Assembly (NCBI RefSeq): GCF_019393635.1
Contig: NC_057862.1
Coordinates: 97,332,659-97,396,658, forward strand
Direction of reading: 5' to 3'
DNA length: 64,000 nt
DNA from: Dromiciops gliroides
Lineage: Eukaryota; Chordata; Mammalia; Microbiotheria; Microbiotheriidae
The notes under the pieces are model-generated. The model was not told the DNA's origin. It was given only the letters and a program-made list of their open reading frames with translations, and ran no database searches. Numbering within the stretch: the stretch's first letter is position 1; each line of letters opens with the position of its first letter. A program made the position numbers and the translations under genes. This document shows positions 23,150-64,000 of this stretch, piece after piece.

Positions 23150-23640
23150 CAATGTTCAGTGAACATTTATTAAACACCACCACCTATTCTGTGCTAAGCA
23201 TTGGGGATGCAAAGAAACGAATACATTCCCTGATCTCTAGGGGCACAGTCTTAATGAGGGAGACAAAATGCAAACTAATACATATAAAGTAGCTCATATG
23301 AGGAATAAATTGGAAAGAATCAACAGAATGAAGGCACTAGAATTAAGAGAGATTAAGAAAGGCTTCCTTTAGAAGGTGGAACTTTTGCTGGGACTTGAAG
23401 GAAACTAGGGAAGCAGAAATGAAAGCATTGTAGGTAGGGGACAGCCAGTGAAAATGCCTGGAATCCAGAGATGGAGTATAGTGTTCAAAAACAGTAAGCA
23501 GGCTAGTGTCAGTACATCGCAAAATAGTAGGGTGAAAAGGTGGGGTGCAGGCAGGTTATAAAGGACTTTAAAAGCCAAAGAATTTTATATTTGATCCTGA
23601 AGGTGATAGGGAACCACTGGTATTGAGATGAGATCGTGAG
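23150..23640 (-). mobile_element. L2 3' region
   Basis: Reverse-complement L2 from tail (GAACATTTATTAAACACCAC..TGCTAAGCATTGGGGATGC) into ORF2 (GGACAGCCAGTGAAAATGCC, GACTTTAAAAGCCAAAGAAT, TATTTGATCCTGAAGGTGAT, GGGAACCACTGG). It ends at the TG microsatellite. Confidence 0.8.
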
Positions 23641-23697
23641 TGTGTGCGTGTGCGTGTGTGTGCGTGCGTGCGTGCGTGTGTGTGTGTGTGTGTGTGC

Positions 23698-23739
<42 letters not shown>
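23637..23739. repeat. (TG)n/(CGTG)n microsatellite
   Basis: About 50 dinucleotides with scattered GCGTG interruptions. Confidence 0.97.
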
Positions 23740-23867
23740 ATAGCTAAATAAAAGATCCAAGCTTCCTCCCCACCTTAATTCTCCAAGATACGATTAAGAA
23801 TGGACTCAGGTAATGTGCCCATTGCTGGGGTTCGTGTAAGTACTATTCCCAAGTTCACGACCATGTA

Positions 23868-24756
23868 TAGGCATACCTTGTTTTACTGAATTCCATTTTA
23901 TTGCACTTCACAGATATTATGTGTCAAGAAAGGCTATCGGTACCATTTTCCCTATAGCATGTGTTTACATCATGTCTCTCACATTTTGGTAATTCATGCA
24001 ATATTTAAAACTTTTTCATTGTTATTATACTGGTTATGGTGATCTGTGATTTCTAATGTTAGTATTGGAATTGTTTTGGGGCACCTCAAACATGACAAAC
24101 TTAATCAATGAATGTTTTATGTTAAGACTGCTCCACTGACCAGTCATTTCCCATCTCTCTCTCTCCCCCCCCCCAGCCTCCCTATTCCCTGAGGCATAAT
24201 ATTGAAATTAGGTCAATTAATAACCCTACAATGGCCTGTAAGTGTTTAAGTGAAAGGAATAATTAACTTCACAGTTTTCTTACTTTAAGAAAATACCACA
24301 GACACCCCAATCTTTTTTTTTTTTTAGCCAGGCAATGAGGGTTAAGTGACTTGCCCAGGGTCACACAGCTAGTAGGTGTCAAGTGTCTAAGGCTGGATTT
24401 AAACTCAGGTCCTCCTGAATCTAAGGCCACTGCTTTATCCACTGCACCACCTAGCTACCCCTCCCCCACCCCAATCTTTTACAGCCACCACCTTGGTCAG
24501 CAGCCATCATCACTGTGCAAAGATCCTCCACCAGCAAAGAGACTGACTTGGTGAAGGCCCAAATGATGGTTAGCATTTTCTAGAAATTAAGCATTTTAAA
24601 ATTAAAGTTAGATATATATTTTTAAGGCATAATACTACTGCACACTTTATAGATGATAGTATAAACATAACTTTTCCCACTTGGAAACCAAAAAATTGGT
24701 GTGACTAGCTTTATTTGTTCTGGAACTAAACCCACAGTATCTCTGAGGTATTCCTG
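23868..24756 (+). mobile_element. Tigger1-like (pogo) DNA transposon, internally deleted
   Basis: Left end TAGGCATACCTTGTTTTACT and right end CTGAGGTATTCCTG are degenerate Tigger1 inverted repeats. Inside, GTAATTCATGCAATATTTAA, ATTGTTTTGGGGCACC, CTCCCTATTCCCTGAGG and AACCCTACAATGGCCTGTAA are the 5' region; at about 24270 this jumps to the 3' region (CACAGACACCCCAATC, GCAGCCATCATCACTGTGCA, GATCCTCCACCAGCAAAGAG). Nearly all of the transposase reading frame is missing, so this is a non-autonomous derivative. Confidence 0.88.
24317..24466 (-). repeat. Young SINE inside the Tigger element
   Basis: Perfect 14-bp target duplication CACCCCAATCTTTT (24303-24316, 24467-24480). Confidence 0.95.
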
Positions 24757-24833
24757 TGATCATACCTGACATGGTCAACTATGGAGGAAGTCATAATGAC
24801 TTTCTGACAAGTCATTAACTTAGATGTCTTTCT

Positions 24834-24910
24834 TTCTTTCTTTCTTTCTTTTTTTTGGTGGGACAATGAGGGTTAAATGACTTGCCCAGTGTCAAGTGCT
24901 TGAGGCCAAA
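24834..24910 (-). repeat. Severely 5'-truncated SINE
   Basis: Only the tail half remains, after a (TTTC)n tract. 18-bp target duplication with one mismatch, TAACTTAGATGTCTTTCT (24816-24833, 24911-24928). Confidence 0.9.
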
Positions 24911-25019
24911 TAACTTAGACGTCTTTCTGATGTATGCTCAGTAATTTTTTAATTCAGCTGTATTGCTTCCAGTATAGTCAACCTGCAAGATCATTCATTG
25001 ACTATTAGAACGAAGTAGA

Positions 25020-25560
25020 TCTCTACAGATCACCTCATTTTACCAATGAGGAGACTGAAGGCCAGAAACAAAGTGCAAGGTCACATTGATAAGAGGCATA
25101 TATGTGACTTAAAACCAGATCCCTTAACTCCTGAGTGTACTGTTCTTTTCAAGAAAACATGTTGCACCTTCCAAATTTCCCCCACAAGGCCTAGCCAATG
25201 CCCATATTTAGGAGCTAGAGTTCTGAATTGTAGCAATAAGCAAATGGGCCACAATTGAAACCTGGCTAACCCAGGGAACAGATTGCCTTTGAAACCAAAA
25301 TATTACTTACCTGACATCCTAAGCCATAAAAAACCCCCACCACTGTAACTGAATTTACTATTCACCTCAGATCCATCACTAACTTAATTCACGATTTCTA
25401 AAGGGATGTGCTTCCTATTACAGTCTACATGCTAGGAAGAAAGGGTCTTTTAAACCATAATACTTAACTATTCTTGCAGGACATGAGCCATAATGGGGAG
25501 AAAGGACAGAGAAAACAAACAAAAACACAACAATATGACTGGTGCTTTGCACTAGTGTCC
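25020..25560. other. MIR-like scrap, then unassigned
   Basis: 25025-25130 looks like a MIR core (CATTTTACCAATGAGGAGAC); 25130-25560 holds nothing I recognise. Confidence 0.4.
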
Positions 25561-25564
25561 AAAA

Positions 25565-26265
25565 ATGTAGTTTCAATAAATCAACAAGCATTTACTAAGA
25601 GCCTAATATGTGCTAGCCATTATGCAGCATTATGTAGTGATATGAAGGGCATACAGATACAGAAGGCAGAGAGACCTTACCTTGTGAGGAGCTTCCATTG
25701 TGCTGAGGAGATATCTACCCCATATGTAGAGAGCAATACATATATAAGCTATACAGAAAATAACTAAACTGTGAATGGCTTTAAAAAGGCCAAACTTAGG
25801 AGTTTTTATTTTATACTGGAGGCAAGAGTGAGCTATTAAAAGAGTAGGAATGTGACATAGAATATCAGTGGAGGATGTATTGGAGATGAGAGGATGGATG
25901 TAGGAAGACCAATTAGGAGGCTTTTGAAATAATTTGTGAGGCAATGAGGGTCTGAACTACAGTGATTGTATTGCAAACAGACAGAAGAGGATGAATGCAA
26001 GAGAGATTTTGGAGGTAGAATGGCCCGACTTGGTCACTGATTGAATAAGGGAGTAAATGAGATTTTAAGATGCTGTTTGTGAACCTGGATGACTCATGAT
26101 GCCCCTGGAAGAAACAGGGAAGTTAGAAGGAAGAGGAAGCAAAATGAGTTTTGGACTCAACATGCTGCATTTGAGATACTTATGGGACATCCAGGTAGAC
26201 ATCTAAAAGGCAACTGGAAATGCAGGACTCAAGCACAAAAGAGATGAGAGCTACAAATGTAATAT
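25565..26265 (-). mobile_element. L2 copy
   Basis: AATCAACAAGCATTTACTAA (tail), ATGGCTTTAAAAAGGCCAAA, GAAGACCAATTAGGAGGCTT, ATGAGTTTTGGACTCAACAT and GGGACATCCAGGTAGACATC run in reversed L2 order, reaching further into ORF2 than the copy at 23150. Confidence 0.75.
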
Positions 26266-26820
26266 AAACTTGTCATAGAGAAAGAAAAGTGAGTCAGCTT
26301 TTCCTGAATTAATTTCTCCTAGTGTGGCTTCATTATTTTATCTAAAGTACTATGGATTCTCAAATCAGGCACATCTACAGTCAAATGTAAGTATTAAAGA
26401 GTCAGATTTTAGTGACTTTCATTTTGGAATACCTTGAATGTCACCCCCATCTCATGTATGTGTGTATGTATGGGCTTGCATGTATGTATATGCACATATT
26501 TTATATAATATATAATAAAAATATCATAGTGGGGGGAGGGGGAGGAGGACACAGGTGGATCTGGAGCACTAGTGATTTCTTCATTGTGTAGAGATACTAA
26601 TGTGGGAACTCCCTCCATTGATGCATATGTAGATTCTAATACATGCAAGTGGTCAAATAAGAATTAAAAAAATAGGAAAATACACCTGGTAGCTAGTATG
26701 TTGTTCCTGTGGTAGTTTGCTACGTAAGTTGCTTGGCATGGATGAGAAACAATCTATCACAATGATTCAGCTCTTTTTTTGTCATTGCTAACAAGTGGCA
26801 AAACTTCCACAGCATCTGTA

Positions 26821-26851
<31 letters not shown>

Positions 26852-27130
26852 TATTCATTCTTTCTCTCTGAAACAGGATTTGAATTTTTCAAGTTCTTGG
26901 TGTTGACACCACTTCAATGGATGAAATACTATACAATTCTTAACACATAAAAATTATATATACATATCTGGGGACACCCCCACACCCCCACACAAACACA
27001 CATCTCTTCCTGAAACTTTCTCTATAAATGGCTGGTAAAGACAAGAAGAGTGATGGTTAAGGGCTTCCACTCACTAATATGTAAATCTATTCTGCTGGTA
27101 TATCCTCATCTCATCTTTTCTCCTTTTAAA
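26265..27130. other. Unassigned, with CA/TATG microsatellites
   Basis: TATG-rich tract about 26455-26500, (CA)n at 26822-26852, and CACACCCCCACAC-type repeat at 26978-27002. No exon seen. Confidence 0.5.
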
Positions 27131-27139
27131 TTATCTTTC

Positions 27140-27286
27140 CCTTTTTTTTTGATGAGGCAATTGGGGTTAAATGACTTGCCCAAGGTCATACAGCTAGTAA
27201 GTGTTAAGTGTCTGAGGCCAGATTTGAACTCAGGTCCTCCTGATATCAGGGCTGGTGCTCTTTCCACTGCGCCACCTAACTGCCCC
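27140..27286 (-). repeat. Young SINE
   Basis: Complete reverse copy; flanks share TCTCCTTTTAAATT / TCTCCTTTCAAATT. Confidence 0.92.
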
Positions 27287-27565
27287 TCTCCTTTCAAATT
27301 CTAAAGCTTTAGGTCGAGATGCAGGGGTGAAAAGATGCCAGGCTGACCGTGTAAATAACTGGCTTTTTTTCTTTCAGATTATGCTATACATTATACTTGT
27401 CTCTTTCAGTTAGCAAGTCAGAGAATTTTATATCTAACTGAAGGGCTAATCATCAGGCAAAATAGTAAGAAATTTTTGAAATAAAATAGTATTTGGAATG
27501 AAGTTACATATTAATGTTACAATGTTGTCTTATGTATCATCCTTCCTTTAAATACATGCAACAAA

Positions 27566-27733
27566 GGGGCAGCTAGGTGCCACAGTGGATAAAGCACCGG
27601 CCCTGGATTCAGGAGGACCTGAGTTCAAATCCGGCCTCAGATACTTGATGCTTACTTACTAGTTGTGTGACCCTGGGCAAGTCACTTAACCCTCATTGCC
27701 CTGCAAAAACAACAACAATAACAACAACAACAA
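27566..27733 (+). repeat. Young SINE, 'ATT' subfamily, with (AAC)n tail
   Basis: Perfect 16-bp target duplication AAATACATGCAACAAA (27550-27565, 27734-27749). It marks the left limit of the probable FHIP2A 3' UTR. Confidence 0.96.
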
Positions 27734-27810
27734 AAATACATGCAACAAATAAAATGTATACAATTTGAATTCCAAAAATACAAGTACGCATGTGGTTTAA
27801 ATTAAATTAA

Positions 27811-27816
27811 TTTATT
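27811..27816 (-). promoter_or_regulatory. FHIP2A: Candidate polyadenylation signal (distal)
   Basis: AATAAA on the minus strand at the point where the repeat-poor block ends; the next sequence downstream soon runs into a young SINE. It is plausible as the main cleavage signal but unproven. Confidence 0.4.
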
Positions 27817-28068
27817 TTTAGAATATCCCTCTTAATCCTGCATGCATTGGTTAGCACAAAGTTGAACTTTATCACAATCTTCTTTGTAAAAGTTAAAGTA
27901 TGTACTCTGATCACTGGTTGGGATAGTTTCTTCACTGGATAGCCCCATGACTGCCAAACCATAGTAACACTGTTGAGTCAGCAATTTATACAAAGTTCAA
28001 TAGAAAAAAATTTACTGAATATCCTCTGTTTAATGTAAACAAGGCAGGAGGCAAACAAAGAGTTTATA

Positions 28069-28333
28069 GTAACACTATTTTACAGGGCCTGAAATGATTA
28101 TCAATTGTGTGTTAAAGCACTGAATTATTACCATGGCATAGATATCTGGATTTATCGTACAACCCAAAATACAAATACCATGTAATTTGTGAGTATTTCA
28201 TGGTTTCTTTTATCAATGCCTATAAACTTCATAATTAAATGGTAATTTTATATTTGTACAATAATTTATGGAAACAACTTACCAATTTATGAAGTAATTC
28301 CATAATTCGTGCCCTGTAAAATGAGGTGTAACA
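28069..28333. repeat. Inverted repeat, possible old TA-flanked DNA transposon, in the 3' UTR
   Basis: The arm at 28069-28101 contains GTAACAC..ATTTTACAGGGC..GAA; the arm at 28302-28333, reversed, contains GTTACACCTCATTTTACAGGGC..GAATTAT, with a 12-base perfect core. CAGGGC at both inner ends is flanked by TA (28081-28082, 28317-28318), as expected of a Tc1/mariner-type element about 234 bp long. It could equally be a chance or functional hairpin. Confidence 0.4.
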
Positions 28334-28700
28334 ATTTTTACACTAGCAACAGTGTAAGCAAGCTAAGGATTTTGGTCCTTATATATACATAAAGTAATGT
28401 ACAACCAGACTGAAAAGCTGTGTATTATTAATTCACAGCTCCCATATTGCACAGATATATTATGAGAACTATACATAGTCACAATGTGAGCACTGCATTG
28501 GTAATAGGCTAAGACTGATGCTCATTATGAAAACTTCAATAGGGTTTGAAAACATAACTACAATGGTGGAGAAAAATTTTTTTTAAATGTGCACCCCCTA
28601 TTTACACAAATATGCAGCAAAGCTAAAATTCAATTTGGGATCTGCTTAAGGTGATCATCTCAGTGGTGTTTTTTAGTACAACACTAGCTATTAACAATTG

Positions 28701-28706
28701 TTTATT
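28701..28706 (-). promoter_or_regulatory. FHIP2A: Candidate polyadenylation signal (proximal)
   Basis: AATAAA on the minus strand about 2.3 kb after the stop codon. No other exact AATAAA is seen between it and the stop. Use is unproven. Confidence 0.35.
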
Positions 28707-29912
28707 GAAATGTTCACTGATAGGAAATAATAGAGTCCTATACACAGAATAACAAGCTACTTAGTGCAACTTTCCACTGACAAATCTAGATGTAATATTG
28801 AGTGACTTTTCATATCTTCCTAAACACGAAAAGTGCATGTGAAAATTAGAAAAAAAAATAAAAGCAAAGTATATCTTAATAGTTAACTTATTTGGAAGAG
28901 TCACTGTATTAATGTAACTATGATTTCATAAGCAGCACCCAGTACAAAAACAAGTCCTAAAGCTCTTAGCTTGATTTCATGGATGAGCTAGAATACCCAT
29001 TTCTGAGAGTGAGAATTGAATAGCATTTGGCTTGAGAGGTAAGAGCATCACAGTGGCATCTTAAGGATTAAACAATTATATACCAAATATAAGAAAACAT
29101 TAATAAGCAAGATTTACCTTAATGCATTAAATTTTAAACAACCCAAATTAAGCAAACAACTTTTACAACAGAGTAAAAGCATGCAGTACTCTCTGCATGA
29201 ACTGACTGATAACAGTGGCTGACTGAATGAGACTCCATTATAAAAATCTTTTAAAGAAAACTACGCATGATGTTAACACTTGCAGTTTAGGAACTTGATT
29301 TTTTTTTGTTGTTTGTTATTTTACTTTGTGAATTTGGAATGTCATCACAGATTTGAATTAAATTACTTAGAAACATATATTCTCTTAAAAGGTGGCAAAT
29401 CTACTACTGTTAAGAATACTCATAGTTGTTTGCTATCCTGTTCTTATCTAATAATGAAATAAAGCTTTATGAAACATAAAATAACAAAAAAATGAAATCA
29501 AAGCAAAAGCCCAAAATACACAAAGGTTTATAATTTGGTCCTATACACAGGCAGTGCAGTCTTCATATATGCAAATATGTGCTAAGTAAATATAGCTTCT
29601 CAAAGAGGCAGTGACAGATTCCCTTTAAACGACTATAAAGTTAACTTCTTTCCCCAAATATCTTTAAGTGGACTTGTAATAAAGAAAAAGAAAGTGCAGC
29701 TGCTTAACTTTAAAAATGTTAATGACAAAAAACTCCTAAACAGACAAACTTAGAAGAACTGATTTGAGTACTAAAAAATCAATAAAATTAAAAAGGCCAA
29801 GTGGTAGCGGCAAACGCTGCTTTGTCCACAAAGCACTCACGCCCAGCGTCGTTTGGATAAGCTACCAAAGAATCCAAAAGACTCCTTCAGGACCTACTTT
29901 CTACACATATTG

Positions 29913-30024
<112 letters not shown>

Positions 30025-31009
30025 TACCAAAATCCTTTGACACATAAGCAGGACATTGAAAGACTATGATTTTTTTTTTTACTTTAGGATCCTATACAAT
30101 AAAGACTTCAATAAAAGAAAAATGTAAACATTGAGGATGTTGGCATTCTGATTGCTGCTTACTAAAGTGGAATCAGTCAGTTCTTTGCCTAGAAACTCCC
30201 GTGAAATTCAACAGGATAATAAAATCACAAAACACATTTGCCAAGGCACAAAATGTTCTTAACCCAATTTCTGTTAAATAAGATTCTTAAAAAAATACTG
30301 TTTTAGCAAATACAGTGGCAAATATGATAGTTTAAATAAACTAGGACCAAAATATGAAATAAATTCTTAACCTTGCTAAATGAGATTAAAATAACATTTT
30401 GAAAAGCATATAATTGATTAAATATCTGGTACATGAATTAAGAATTTCTTCACTGTATTAAATTTTATCCTTTTTCTTATAAAAGATTGAAGGCAGCTAA
30501 ATTGTCCTAAAAATTCTTATCTTCAGTTATCACCTTCAACTTTTTCCTTTTTTCTGTATTGAGTGAATTTCTTTTTAAGCATGTATAGCATTTTCTCATT
30601 CCCACTTTCCTTTCATGTTTTGTTTGATAAGAATTCTGACATCAAAAAGTTACAAAAATCAGTGATTTTCTTTGCTACATAACAATCCAAAAGAACATAT
30701 GTATTGAGCTTCAGAGTGTCAAAAAGCCTTACTACCTAAAATGATATTAAAATAAGATCATCAAAGTTTAGACAGAAATTTTTACAGCTTTTGAAACAGT
30801 CACTAGAAATGTTTGTTTCCTGAAGTTCCTTTGATTGCATCCTGGGTTCAATGGCGTGCAATTATATACAGAACCAATAAAGACAATGCCAAAAACTGTA
30901 CACCTGTTACCAAGAATGTCCATTCAGTCATGTCCTCCATGGCTCTGGCCAGTTTAAGGCTTTATCCTTTCTTGCCTGGGTGACATGGAGGCTACCATAA
31001 AGACATTCT

Positions 31010-63834
<32,825 letters not shown>

Positions 63835-63856
63835 TTAAAATATATCATTATTATTT

Positions 63857-63918
63857 GAGCTCAGGTCCTCCTGACTCCAGGGCTGGTGCTCTATCCACTG
63901 TGCCACCTAGCTGCCCCT
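63857..63918 (-). repeat. SINE 5' fragment close to a splice acceptor
   Basis: Head to mid-core only (CCACCTAGCTGCCCC back to GAGCTCAGGTCC); the 3' half is missing. It ends 56 bases upstream of the acceptor of the residue 42-98 exon, and in the same transcriptional sense. Confidence 0.88.
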
Positions 63919-64000
63919 ACCTCAAAATTTATTAAGGAAATTGGTTTATAGTTTTCTTTCTCTGTTTTTACTCTTCCTAGTTAAGGTATTAAAACCATAT

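Overview
This is vertebrate, almost certainly marsupial, nuclear DNA. The clearest sign is the dense scatter (roughly thirty recognisable copies) of a young tRNA-derived SINE with head GGGGCAGCTAGGTGGCGCAG and tail GGGCAAGTCACTTAACCC, as in the marsupial SINE1/WSINE1 group. It sits among marsupial-type L1 3' ends, L2, CR1/L3 and MIR-like fossils. The exact species cannot be told from this window. There is no prokaryotic feature, CRISPR array or operon.

Right half (about 27.8-63.8 kb): one host gene on the minus strand, FHIP2A (FAM160B1). Fifteen coding exons can be placed to the base. All introns are GT-AG, all phases agree, and together the exons encode 724 residues that correspond to residues 42-765 of the 765-residue human protein as I remember it. 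The first 41 residues and the promoter lie beyond the right edge. The stop codon is at 31010-31012. A repeat-poor, AT-rich tract from there down to about 27.8 kb is probably the 3' UTR. FHIP2A is a subunit of the FTS-HOOK-FHIP (FHF) adaptor that couples dynein-dynactin to membrane cargo. The introns hold SINEs, L1 tails, a half-L1-like element, a long CR1/L3 copy, L2, hAT remnants and a short U2 snRNA-like fragment.

Left half (1-27.8 kb): intergenic, with no credible host exon. It is a layered repeat landscape: tandem and nested SINEs, a 5'-truncated L1 (5.3-7.3 kb, minus), an older L1 (7.3-8.8 kb, plus), and an L2 copy (9.7-12.2 kb) split by two L1 insertions, one of which was itself invaded. 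A solo LTR with a 4-bp target duplication sits inside another L2 (16.95-18.46 kb), and an internally deleted Tigger1-like DNA transposon lies at 23.87-24.76 kb. From human gene order this is probably the FHIP2A-TRUB1 interval, but TRUB1 is not seen.

I found no new biological system. The observations most worth a second look are a 14-nt tandem splice acceptor in FHIP2A, an inverted repeat and a GU-repeat in its putative 3' UTR, two loci where successive retroposons used the same target site, long poly-G heads on two intronic SINEs, a possible ancient tandem duplication near 1-2 kb, and the half-L1-like element.
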